Shown here in pieces: positions 23,974 to 31,531 of a stretch of DNA of 50,740 nt; the first letter of the stretch is position 1, and every line of letters starts with the position of its first letter. Under the pieces are notes generated by a model. The model saw nothing but the letters and a program-made list of their open reading frames with translations. It made no database searches and was not told the DNA's origin. The stretch comes from Nitrosopumilus sp. Nsub (lineage in GTDB: Archaea; Thermoproteota; Nitrososphaeria; Nitrososphaerales; Nitrosopumilaceae), in NCBI RefSeq assembly GCF_001541925.1, contig NZ_LQMW01000011.1, positions 1-50,740 on the forward strand, written 5' to 3'. The position numbers were made by a program, and so were the translations under genes.

Positions 23974-24909
23974 ATGCAAAATTGGAATCTATTTGTTGGG
24001 ATATTTCTAATATCAAGTCCAATTTTATTTGCAATGATCGCATTTCCTGATTCCATTGCATGGAGTTGGAATGAAGGTAGGGGTGGTTACTTTTTTGCAT
24101 TAGTTTTTGTTATTGCTGAATTAATTGGTTTGAAAATAATTATTTCTAAAAAAAGATTATTTGCTTTAATCCCAATCGCACTAATTACTATTTCATATTT
24201 GATCTCATTAGAATATGGTTTGCGAGAATTTTTAATTGAATCTGCTACACAGTTTGATGTTCAATTAATTTACTCTTGGACTTGGATGTGGGACTTTATT
24301 GTTATGGCAATTTTCATTGTACTTGGTTTGACTATCTTCTTTGGTAAACGTTGGATTAGAATTGCACCTGCTGCACCAATTTTTCTTAGTGGGACTGCAA
24401 TAATTCTTTCTTTAGATGCATTCTTTCCTTATGATACACTTGGTCCATTACAATATGTTGTTCCTTATTTCGTTCAAGCTAATGTTTGGGTAATTACAGC
24501 ACTTGATCTTGGAACCGCAATAGCTCGTGATAACATAATGTTCTTACGTGGTGATCATGGTTCAATGGCATTACAAGTTTTTTGGCCTTCTGCAGGTGTT
24601 CACAGTATAATCATTTTTTCACTTGTAATTGGTGCATTTATGTTAAAAATGAATATTTTGAAAAGTCGAAAAATTGTATATTTCATTATAGGAATAATAG
24701 GAACTATAATTGTTAATTTAATTCGAATTTTCTCTTTATCTTGGTATGCTCTGAAGGTAACTACTGATCCTGTTGCCTGGGAGGAATATCACAAAATTGC
24801 CGGTGAAATAATGTTCTTACCGTGGTTATTTGTTTTTATTTTAGTTGTAATAGTAATTGAATCTAGACGACTAAAAAAATCTGAATCTGAAAATATTAAA
24901 AAAAATTAG
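23974..24909 (+). CDS. Archaeosortase/exosortase family protein, Ser in place of catalytic Cys
   Basis: An integral membrane protein of about 311 residues with eight or so helices. It resembles archaeosortases, the membrane transpeptidase-like enzymes that process C-terminal sorting signals of surface proteins. The three family landmarks occur in the right order: PSAGVHSIIIF, where exosortases normally read CSG, then the N-x-x-R motif VNLIRIFS, then the His of EEYHKIAGE. At the nucleophile position the residue is Ser (about residue 206). A thaumarchaeal archaeosortase subfamily exists, and I recall but cannot verify that it carries Ser here. The start is the ATG about 28 bases after a TTTTTATTT element; a TTG three codons earlier is less likely. 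It overlaps the convergent dinB by 14 bases. Confidence 0.8.
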   Translation: MQNWNLFVGIFLISSPILFAMIAFPDSIAWSWNEGRGGYFFALVFVIAELIGLKIIISKKRLFALIPIALITISYLISLEYGLREFLIESATQFDVQLIYSWTWMWDFIVMAIFIVLGLTIFFGKRWIRIAPAAPIFLSGTAIILSLDAFFPYDTLGPLQYVVPYFVQANVWVITALDLGTAIARDNIMFLRGDHGSMALQVFWPSAGVHSIIIFSLVIGAFMLKMNILKSRKIVYFIIGIIGTIIVNLIRIFSLSWYALKVTTDPVAWEEYHKIAGEIMFLPWLFVFILVVIVIESRRLKKSESENIKKN

Positions 24910-25987
24910 TTATGTCACTTTGACCTTTTATTTCGCTTAAATCTGATACTCTAACACCTATTCTTCTAATCGTCATTGATTGATCTTCTAATGCATCTGT
25001 CAATAGTTGTTTTACATTTTTTTCTAATTCTTCAAGATTATTAGTTGAATTACGTAACATTTTTGATTTTGATTTGTTACTTAGATCTGTTTGTACAAAA
25101 TGTATGCCTATTGATTTAAACATTTTATTATTACTTTTAATTAAATGATGAACCTGTTTACACAATTCGTATAAATTTTCTAATAAAAATTCAAATTCTT
25201 TAGAATCTTTTTTCAGTGTAATGATTTTACTATATTGAATATTCTCTTCTTTTTCTTTAACTGGTTCATTATTTGCTCCTCTTACTGCATTGTAAATATA
25301 TGCTCCATTTTTTCTTCCAAATTCTTTATTCAAAGTAAAGATGTCGATTTTTTTTATTTCTTCAATTGTTTCTAAATTCATTTCTTTAAACCTCTGTTCT
25401 GTTTTTTTACCTATTCCTGGAATAACTCGAATGTTTAGTTGTTCTAGAAATTGTTCCATTTTATTAGGTTCGACTATTGTCAATCCATCAGGTTTTTGAA
25501 AATCTGACGCTATTTTTGAAATTAATTTATTTGATGAAATCCCTATTGAGCAACTTAGTTTTAGTTCTGTTCTAATTGAATTTTTAATTTGTTGAGCTAG
25601 GTGACTAGCTTTATCAAAATTTTCCTCTACTCTTTCTGTTACGTCTAAATATGCTTCATCTCTTCCAACGTATTCAAAAATATCTGCATTGTTTTTCATT
25701 ATTTGCATTGCTTTTTCAGTTATTTTTTCATAATATTGAAAATCTACTGGTAAAAATACTGCATCTTTTCTGTGTTCTAATTTTTTTTTTGCAAATGTGA
25801 TTGGAATGCCTGATTTTACTCCAAACTTTCTAGCTGTATAGTTTGCAGTGGCAATTGCACCACTATCCCCTCCTCTATCCGAGAAAACACAAACACATAC
25901 TGGTTTTGATTTTAAATTTGGTTTTCTCACTTCTTCACATTGAGCATAAAAATAATCAAAATCGATGTGGAAAACTACTCTTCCCAA
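24896..25987 (-). CDS. dinB: DNA polymerase IV (Y family, Dpo4-like)
   Basis: Translesion polymerase of 363 residues. The catalytic motifs are visible: FHIDFDYFYAQCEE with the first Asp pair near residue 8, YTARKFGVKSGIPI near 51, and YVGRDEAYLDVTER near 102-115 with the DE dyad. The thumb helix-hairpin-helix IRVIPGIGKKTEQRFKEM follows near 190. The last eight residues QSDITNFF form a PCNA-interacting box (Q-x-x-h-x-x-F-F), as in archaeal Dpo4. In the usual YxDEAY motif the Tyr position reads GRDEAY, a minor variation. Confidence 0.95.
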   Translation of the reverse strand: MGRVVFHIDFDYFYAQCEEVRKPNLKSKPVCVCVFSDRGGDSGAIATANYTARKFGVKSGIPITFAKKKLEHRKDAVFLPVDFQYYEKITEKAMQIMKNNADIFEYVGRDEAYLDVTERVEENFDKASHLAQQIKNSIRTELKLSCSIGISSNKLISKIASDFQKPDGLTIVEPNKMEQFLEQLNIRVIPGIGKKTEQRFKEMNLETIEEIKKIDIFTLNKEFGRKNGAYIYNAVRGANNEPVKEKEENIQYSKIITLKKDSKEFEFLLENLYELCKQVHHLIKSNNKMFKSIGIHFVQTDLSNKSKSKMLRNSTNNLEELEKNVKQLLTDALEDQSMTIRRIGVRVSDLSEIKGQSDITNFF

Positions 25988-26064
25988 TGTACTATTTTGT
26001 TTTTTTGATTATTATTGTATTTTGTATCTGTTCCATTTTTTTGATTTTTCTTTATTAACTTAGA

Positions 26065-26937
26065 TTACTTTTTTCCAATAATTATGTCTACTTTATACTC
26101 TAGACTTGCTCTATCATAAAGTTGCAGTTTCCATGATGTAAATGACGGTTTTTTTGTATTGCTGGTTATTTTAAACTCTAGTTCTGTTAATTTTTTTCTC
26201 AAAATTTTTTCATCAATTGGTTGTTTAACTGAATTTATCCCTCGGTCATAATCATATGGATCTGAAATCATTACATATCCATTTGATATTTGCTTGGAAA
26301 TAATTTTTAATAAAATATTTGGTTCCATTAATTCTAGAATGTTTAACCCAATAATCAAATCAAATTTTTTATCTCTAAACGGATTTGATGCAAAATCAGA
26401 AACTATGTAATCTGTATTGTTTTTTTGATTTGTTTTTGCATGTTGAATTGCACTAAATGATTTATCTATTCCAAAAACATTCTTACTTTGATTTGATACA
26501 TAATTACTGATGATTCCAATTGAACAACCGTATTCTAGAACTAATTCTTTTTTTGGAATTTTTCTTAGTTCTGATTTAATAATTTTATAAAATTTAATAT
26601 TTTTATTATTTTGATAGATTTTTGTCCATCTTTCTTCAATTCCTGATTTGTCATTATTATTCCAAATGATTTCTTTAAACATTGACTTCAGAAAATTTTT
26701 CATTTCCTTACTTGAGGTTAATCTGTATAATTTACCACTTAAAATTTTATGTTCAGAAAAATATTTTTTTAAATCAGTTAGCATAATGGGAATTTTATCA
26801 ATTATTGGAAAAACTAATTCACAATTATTGCATTTTAAAATCCCTTCAACAATTTCTTTTTTATTTTCATAAATCTCCAAATCTACTATTTTGTTACATT
26901 TTGGACATTTGATAAACTTGAGAGTTGACTCGTTCAT
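26065..26937 (-). CDS. SAM methyltransferase with N-terminal Trm112-like zinc domain
   Basis: A 290-residue protein. Residues about 8-55 form a zinc ribbon (CPKC and CNNC) followed by LVFPIIDKIPIML, which is the Trm112/UPF0434-like fold often fused to methyltransferases. Residues about 110-250 carry the class I Rossmann fold: LVLEYGCSIGIISNYVS (motif I, with CSIG in place of the usual CGTG), VFGIDKSFSAIQHAKTN, and FDLIIGLNILELM. The substrate is unknown. It is flanked by intergenic DNA on both sides (77 and 120 bases), so it is probably transcribed alone. Confidence 0.75.
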   Translation of the reverse strand: MNESTLKFIKCPKCNKIVDLEIYENKKEIVEGILKCNNCELVFPIIDKIPIMLTDLKKYFSEHKILSGKLYRLTSSKEMKNFLKSMFKEIIWNNNDKSGIEERWTKIYQNNKNIKFYKIIKSELRKIPKKELVLEYGCSIGIISNYVSNQSKNVFGIDKSFSAIQHAKTNQKNNTDYIVSDFASNPFRDKKFDLIIGLNILELMEPNILLKIISKQISNGYVMISDPYDYDRGINSVKQPIDEKILRKKLTELEFKITSNTKKPSFTSWKLQLYDRASLEYKVDIIIGKK

Positions 26938-27057
26938 TTGATATTTTCTATTTTTCTTGAAATTAATAATTTTTGATTTTATATTCTTCTTGTTTAATAA
27001 TTTGTCAATACTCTATAATGGAAAATTGTTAAAATCTAAATATTGATGTGAACTATA

Positions 27058-27312
27058 TTGATTATGGTATACCCTGTATCTGTTGATGAGAATGGTGTAA
27101 ATTTTAATCCTGATAATATGGAAAAAGAGAAATTATATCATTGTATTTTTAAAAACAAGGCTATGCTGATATTCAAAGATTCTCAGGAAATGATGAATTG
27201 TTATGAAATTGAGGAACCTGTTTTGGTTGAGCAAATTAAGAACTGTAATTCTGACGATGAACTTGAAAAATTATTTGAAGATTATCTTCAAGGCAAGCAC
27301 CTGAATAATTAA
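27058..27312 (+). CDS. Hypothetical acidic protein, 84 aa
   Basis: A soluble protein with no recognised family. It reads VYPVSVDENGVNFNPDN, then KLYHCIFKNKAMLIFKDSQE, and an acidic C-terminus (NSDDELEKLFEDYLQGK), which suggests a small alpha/beta domain with two Cys. The frame opens at TTG; an ATG two codons later (MVYPVSV) is an equally good start. The Alba gene begins 40 bases downstream on the same strand. Confidence 0.5.
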   Translation: MIMVYPVSVDENGVNFNPDNMEKEKLYHCIFKNKAMLIFKDSQEMMNCYEIEEPVLVEQIKNCNSDDELEKLFEDYLQGKHLNN

Positions 27313-27352
27313 ATAAAAGATAAAGTCATTTTTTAATTATAGGAATTCCAAA

Positions 27353-27805
27353 TTGAGTTTTAACAAAAAATCTAATGATGCAGAAGATATTTTATCTGAA
27401 TTTGATACTAGAACTAACCCAGAGCCAACACCAGAACCAGAGCCAACACCAGAACCAGAGCCAACACCAGAACCAGAGCCAACACCAGAACTTTCAAACA
27501 GCGATGAAAATTCTGCAAACTCAAACTCTACTGAAGAACGAAATGTTATCTTTATTGGAACTAAACCCATAATGAGCTACGTTTCAGCAACCTTGACTCA
27601 ACTTTCTACTAGACCGAGTATCACAATCAAAGCTCGCGGAAAAAGAATTACTCAGGCAGTTGATGTATCTCAAATGATTGTCAAAAGAATGGATACTGTT
27701 GGTTATGTAATTAGTGACGTTAGAATTTCTTCAGATTCACTTACTTCCCAAGATGGGAAACAACGTAACGTTTCTAATATGGAAATTGATATTACAAAAG
27801 AATAA
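27353..27805 (+). CDS. albA: Alba nucleic-acid-binding protein with PTPEPE-repeat N-terminal tail
   Basis: Alba is an abundant archaeal chromatin/RNA-binding protein. Residues about 63-150 match it well: NVIFIGTKPIMSYVSATLTQ, then RPSITIKARGKRITQAVDVS, then MIVKRM and the strand YVISDVRISSD. Unlike ordinary Alba proteins of about 90-100 residues, this one has about 62 extra N-terminal residues containing four perfect PEPTPE units and an acidic Ser/Asn-rich linker. The start is TTG; no start nearer to the Alba core is obvious, so the tail belongs to the protein if the frame is correct. The strongly acidic Pro-rich tail would extend from the DNA-binding dimer and may tune binding or recruit partners. 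Confidence 0.9.
   Translation: MSFNKKSNDAEDILSEFDTRTNPEPTPEPEPTPEPEPTPEPEPTPELSNSDENSANSNSTEERNVIFIGTKPIMSYVSATLTQLSTRPSITIKARGKRITQAVDVSQMIVKRMDTVGYVISDVRISSDSLTSQDGKQRNVSNMEIDITKE
27419..27490 (+). repeat. Four perfect 18-bp tandem repeats in the Alba gene
   Basis: The unit CCAGAGCCAACACCAGAA occurs four times without a mismatch and encodes PEPTPE. Perfect identity at the DNA level implies recent expansion by slippage, so the copy number probably differs between strains. It is coding repeat, not a CRISPR, because there are no spacers. Confidence 0.95.
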
Positions 27806-28022
27806 TTTAAGAATTCTTCTTTTAATTGTTTTAGTAATTGTTGTAGTGATATTTTTTTTAACATCTGAAAAATTGTGTGGTGTAAATCACATGTTTATTT
27901 TAAATGAGATAAAAATTTATGAAAAATCTTTTGATCCTGAATTTTGTGAAGAAATTTTAGAAAAAATTGATTCATATAATGACAGTTGTACTCCTATAAT
28001 TGAAATTTTAGATTGTGGTTAA
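27786..28022 (+). CDS. Small single-pass membrane protein, 78 aa
   Basis: The most sensible start is the TTG at 27786, just inside the end of the Alba gene; an earlier ATG would give a longer overlap. The protein has one N-terminal transmembrane helix (ILLLIVLVIVVVIFFLTS), then a short extracytoplasmic domain with four Cys spread over about 55 residues (EKLCGVNH, FCEE, DSCTP and LDCG), which could be disulfide-bonded. The family is not recognised. It overlaps the stop of the convergent LysE gene by four bases. Confidence 0.5.
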   Translation: MILQKNNLRILLLIVLVIVVVIFFLTSEKLCGVNHMFILNEIKIYEKSFDPEFCEEILEKIDSYNDSCTPIIEILDCG

Positions 28023-28639
28023 TTGATTGCATCTATCAAAAATGTTATTCCGAAATAAATCAATATTACACTCAGCGCTAACATAATTATTTTATAATTT
28101 GTATTTGAAATAATTTTCTTACTTTTTGAAATTAAAAATGCAGTAGCTCCTAACCATACAAAATCCATCCAAACATGCAACACAAATACAATTAAAATTC
28201 CTACAAATGCCCATATTGCCATTGCATCTGAAATTAATTTTAATCCAATTGTTAGCCACCAAATAATAAAAAATGGATTTAATCCACTGAGTAAAATTCC
28301 TGTGATGATTGGTCCTTGTTTTGGTCTTGCTTGTATTTTTTTATTTTTCTCTAATGTTGTTTTAATTTGTAAAAACGCAAATACAAAAAGTGTAATTGCG
28401 CCTAAAATTGAAATAATTGATCTAAATTCTGGAAAAATCTCCATTGACAAAATCCCAATTCCTAATAAAATTACTAATGGAAATTCTACCAGTGAATGTC
28501 CAATTGCAATTTTTATTCCTGCTTTAGCTCCATACTTTAATCCATATGTGATATTTGCAGCAAATAGTGGACCTGGTGACATTACTCCTGATACTGAAAT
28601 AACTATTACAATAATTGCAAATTCTATAATGTCACTCAT
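28019..28639 (-). CDS. LysE/RhtB family amino-acid exporter
   Basis: A 206-residue membrane protein with about six helices. The N-terminal signature VMSPGPLFAANITYGLKYG and the following AGIKIAIGHSLVEFPLV are characteristic of the LysE/RhtB exporters, and the third segment GLNPFFIIWWLTIG matches the family's NP-x-x-x-x-W pattern. Members export lysine, threonine or related amino acids; the substrate here is unknown. The PAC2 gene begins upstream at 29388 on the same strand and ends 32 bases before this gene, so co-transcription is possible. Confidence 0.9.
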   Translation of the reverse strand: MSDIIEFAIIVIVISVSGVMSPGPLFAANITYGLKYGAKAGIKIAIGHSLVEFPLVILLGIGILSMEIFPEFRSIISILGAITLFVFAFLQIKTTLEKNKKIQARPKQGPIITGILLSGLNPFFIIWWLTIGLKLISDAMAIWAFVGILIVFVLHVWMDFVWLGATAFLISKSKKIISNTNYKIIMLALSVILIYFGITFLIDAIN

Positions 28640-28671
28640 AATTTTTTCATAACTTTGTCATTGCTATGGAA

Positions 28672-29388
28672 TTATCTATACATTGAATCTTTAAGATGGG
28701 TTGATTCTTCTTGTGTTTCCTTAATTGTTGCTTCAGCTTTTTCAGCTTCTTTTTGCAATGATGGGATGTCGCATGAAGCTCCTGGAATCAATTTTGACAT
28801 TGACATACACAAATCTGCACTAGATTTGAAATCTGGACCATCTCCTAATGTATTGAAAATTATTACAACAACATCTTGATTTGTTATACTTCCTTCATTA
28901 AGTAACATTCCTGGTATTCCTGGAATTGTTCCATGATCTAAAATTTTTATTCCTGCTTCTTCGATTTTTTTCCTAGCTGACTCTGTACTTCCAACCCCCA
29001 TCATCTCGGAATTTTCTTTATCTGATTTTATTGCTACACTGCTAACAATCAATTTGATTTTGTGTGTTTTTGCCCATTGTAACATTGAATCTGATACTTG
29101 CCTGTGTAATGATTGATCTAAATTAAGATATGATGAAAATACTCCTACTTTCAAATCTTCGTTAATGAAAATTCTTGAAGGATAGTTTGGTTTACCATTT
29201 TTGATTACACTGATTGGTGGAAATATCTCTGAGTCAATTATCCCGCCTAATTCAAATTGTGATGTATGAATCATTGATTCAGTTGCAATAGCACTGCTAA
29301 ATCCTACTGAAGGAAATCCGTCAATTAAATAACCGCCTTCTAAATTGATTTTTTTAAATTCCTTAATCTCGATCTCATTATCTGTCAT
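28672..29388 (-). CDS. PAC2 family protein (proteasome-assembly-chaperone-like)
   Basis: A 238-residue protein with the PAC2 fold: LIDGFPSVGFSSAIATESMI near residues 22-41, then PPISVIKNGKPNYPSRIF and GIPGMLLNEG near 160-170, followed by VVVIIFNTLGDGPDFKSSAD. Archaeal members such as PbaA and PbaB act on proteasome assembly or are of unknown function. The C-terminal 40 residues are a charged helix. It is probably co-transcribed with LysE. Confidence 0.87.
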   Translation of the reverse strand: MTDNEIEIKEFKKINLEGGYLIDGFPSVGFSSAIATESMIHTSQFELGGIIDSEIFPPISVIKNGKPNYPSRIFINEDLKVGVFSSYLNLDQSLHRQVSDSMLQWAKTHKIKLIVSSVAIKSDKENSEMMGVGSTESARKKIEEAGIKILDHGTIPGIPGMLLNEGSITNQDVVVIIFNTLGDGPDFKSSADLCMSMSKLIPGASCDIPSLQKEAEKAEATIKETQEESTHLKDSMYR

Positions 29389-29483
29389 AATTAATGACTA
29401 ATTTTTATTAAATAATAGGCTTTTCTGAATATCATTTAAGAAAAAATGTTTATCTTGTTCTGAACTCTAATTGGTTAAGCAAA

Positions 29484-29490
29484 CTTTAAA
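29484..29490 (+). promoter_or_regulatory. TATA box of the inositol-phosphate synthase gene
   Basis: CTTTAAA preceded by a purine-rich AGCAAA (BRE-like) is centred about 28 bases before the ATG, as in leaderless or near-leaderless archaeal transcripts. Confidence 0.5.
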
Positions 29491-29514
29491 CCGCCTAATT
29501 TTATTAGAATTGTT

Positions 29515-30609
29515 ATGACTGGTAGAATTAAAGTTGCTCTAGTTGGAATTGGCAACTGTTTTTCTGGATTAATTCAAGGAATTGAATATTATCGACAAAA
29601 TCCATCTCAAGAAGTAATTGGAATTATTCACGATAAATTAGCAGGATATGGTATTCATGATATTGACTTTGTATGTGGATTTGATGTTGGCGAAAATAAA
29701 GTAGGACAACCTCTCAATGAAGCAATCTATGCTTATCCAAATATGGTAGATTGGATTCCAAAAGACACTATGCCTAAAACTGATGCAAAAGTCTATCAAA
29801 GTCCTTTATTAGATGGTGTTGGAATTTGGGTTCAAAATCGTGTTAAACCTATTGAAACAAAATTAACTGATGCTGAACTAGCCGAAAATGCAAAAAAAAT
29901 TCTTAAGGAAACCGGTGCAGAAATACTTGTATCTTATTTGCCTGTAGGTTCTGACAAAGTAACTGAATTTTGGGCTCAAGTTTGTCTTGATTCTAACACT
30001 GCTTTTGTTAATTGTATTCCTTCATTCATTGCATCTGATGAGGCTTGGGCAAAAAAATTCCAAGAAAAAAATATTCCCTGCATCGGCGATGATATCAAAG
30101 GTCAAGTTGGTGCAACTATAGTTCATAGAACTTTAGCTAAACTTTGTAATGATAGAGGAACCAAAATTGAAAAAACATATCAAATCAATGTAGGTGGTAA
30201 TACTGATTTCTTAAACATGAAGGAACAAGATAGATTAGTTTCTAAAAAAATCTCAAAAACTGAAAGTGTTCAAAGCCAACTTGATGAACGTCTAGATGAT
30301 GATCAAATTTATGTTGGCCCTTCTGATTTTATTCCATTTTTAGGAAATACTAAACTTATGTTTATGAGAATTGAAGGAAGACAGTGGGCAAATATCCCTT
30401 ACAATATGGAAGTTCGTTTAGACGTTGATGATAAAGCAAATTCTGCTGGAATTGTTATTGATGCAGTAAGATTGGCAAAAATTGCATTAGATAGAGGTAT
30501 TGGTGGTCCAATAAAATCCGCTAGTGCATATCTGATGAAACATCCAATTGAACAAACATCTGATGTTCAAGCAAGACAAGATTGTGAAAAATTTGTTGCA
30601 GATCAATAA
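29515..30609 (+). CDS. myo-inositol-1-phosphate (inositol-3-phosphate) synthase
   Basis: Converts glucose 6-phosphate to inositol phosphate, the precursor of archaeal inositol lipids and some compatible solutes. The 364-residue protein shows the NAD-binding motif VALVGIGNCFSGLIQGIEYY, the family segment LVSYLPVGSDKVTEFWAQ near residue 140, FVNCIPSFIASD near 166, IGDDIKGQVGATIVHR near 192, and INVGGNTDFLNM with the catalytic Lys-containing region EDRLVSKKISKTESVQ nearby. It matches the short archaeal-actinobacterial type. It is tail to tail with the nitrilase-family gene with no spacer. Confidence 0.95.
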   Translation: MTGRIKVALVGIGNCFSGLIQGIEYYRQNPSQEVIGIIHDKLAGYGIHDIDFVCGFDVGENKVGQPLNEAIYAYPNMVDWIPKDTMPKTDAKVYQSPLLDGVGIWVQNRVKPIETKLTDAELAENAKKILKETGAEILVSYLPVGSDKVTEFWAQVCLDSNTAFVNCIPSFIASDEAWAKKFQEKNIPCIGDDIKGQVGATIVHRTLAKLCNDRGTKIEKTYQINVGGNTDFLNMKEQDRLVSKKISKTESVQSQLDERLDDDQIYVGPSDFIPFLGNTKLMFMRIEGRQWANIPYNMEVRLDVDDKANSAGIVIDAVRLAKIALDRGIGGPIKSASAYLMKHPIEQTSDVQARQDCEKFVADQ

Positions 30610-31347
30610 TCACTGAAAATTATTTCTATCTTCTAGTCTGTGTTTTCTGATTTCCTTGTAATTTGAAAAAATTATGTCTATTGATTCACTTGATTCTCCA
30701 TATAATTCCGTTAATTTGGTTTTTACAATTTTTTCCTTTTTTTGAAGCTCAATAATGAGGCTATTTCCTCCAAATTTCATGTCTATAACATTTGGGGCAA
30801 CAATTGGTATTCTGTTCTCTAAAGATCTTACTTGAACATACATTTTCCATGGTTCAATACCTTCTTTGACAATTCTGCTTGGTGAAAACAAGATTTGTGC
30901 CCCCTTTTTGGTTAAAGTGTCTGCCACGCCTGGAAAAACAGTATCATAGCATATCATCACCCCAAATTTGCATGATGTGTTGAAAATTTTGGCTTCATTT
31001 CCTGGATTTACAATCTCTTTTTCGTAGTCGTATGGGTGAATTTTCTCCTGTTTTCCAATAATTTCTCCATCTGGACTGATTATGGGTGAATTTATTGAAA
31101 TTTGATTATTTTTTTCTTGATAAAATGCACCTGGAATAATTGTCATATTGTATTCTTGTGAAATTTTTTTAAATTCTGAAAATTCTTTATCATAATCATC
31201 GATCTTATTATTTGGAAGCCATTGTTCTGGCAAACAAACAATTTCTGTTTCATCTGTACCTAACTTTTTTAATAATTTTGAAACATTTTCAATTCCTTTT
31301 TTGTTATTTTCATAATTTGATGTTTGGATCAATCCAACTTTTGTCAT
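30610..31347 (-). CDS. Nitrilase-family carbon-nitrogen hydrolase
   Basis: A 245-residue enzyme of the nitrilase superfamily, which hydrolyses amides or nitriles with a Glu-Lys-Cys triad. The Glu is in CLPEQWLPN near residue 41, the Lys in GKQEKIHPYDYEKEI near 98, and the Cys in FGVMICYDTVFPGV near 133. A further motif, ENRIPIVAPN, is near 180. The substrate cannot be told. It is divergent from smc across a 184-base intergenic region that must contain both promoters and holds no other feature I can see. Confidence 0.9.
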   Translation of the reverse strand: MTKVGLIQTSNYENNKKGIENVSKLLKKLGTDETEIVCLPEQWLPNNKIDDYDKEFSEFKKISQEYNMTIIPGAFYQEKNNQISINSPIISPDGEIIGKQEKIHPYDYEKEIVNPGNEAKIFNTSCKFGVMICYDTVFPGVADTLTKKGAQILFSPSRIVKEGIEPWKMYVQVRSLENRIPIVAPNVIDMKFGGNSLIIELQKKEKIVKTKLTELYGESSESIDIIFSNYKEIRKHRLEDRNNFQ

Positions 31348-31531
31348 GCATTACAATTGTTTACTTGCTAATTATAGTTAGGCTCATTTCTTTTGAAATT
31401 GTCTTTTTGAAAGTTATTTGATAATTACCTCCGTTACGAAAAATTTGATAATATAACAAGAAAAATTAATCAATAGAGTCAACAAAAATTGTTAAACATC
31501 GATTATCCTGTCTAATGAAAAATGATCTCTA

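Noticed and set aside
27419-27490. Possible CRISPR or other non-coding array
   Set aside because: The four repeats are adjacent, without spacers, and encode protein in frame.
27337-27572. Antisense and alternate-frame repeats at the Alba tail (GSGVGS and HQNQSQ patterns)
   Set aside because: They are readings of the same 18-bp repeats in other frames; the Alba frame continues into a recognisable domain and is the real one.
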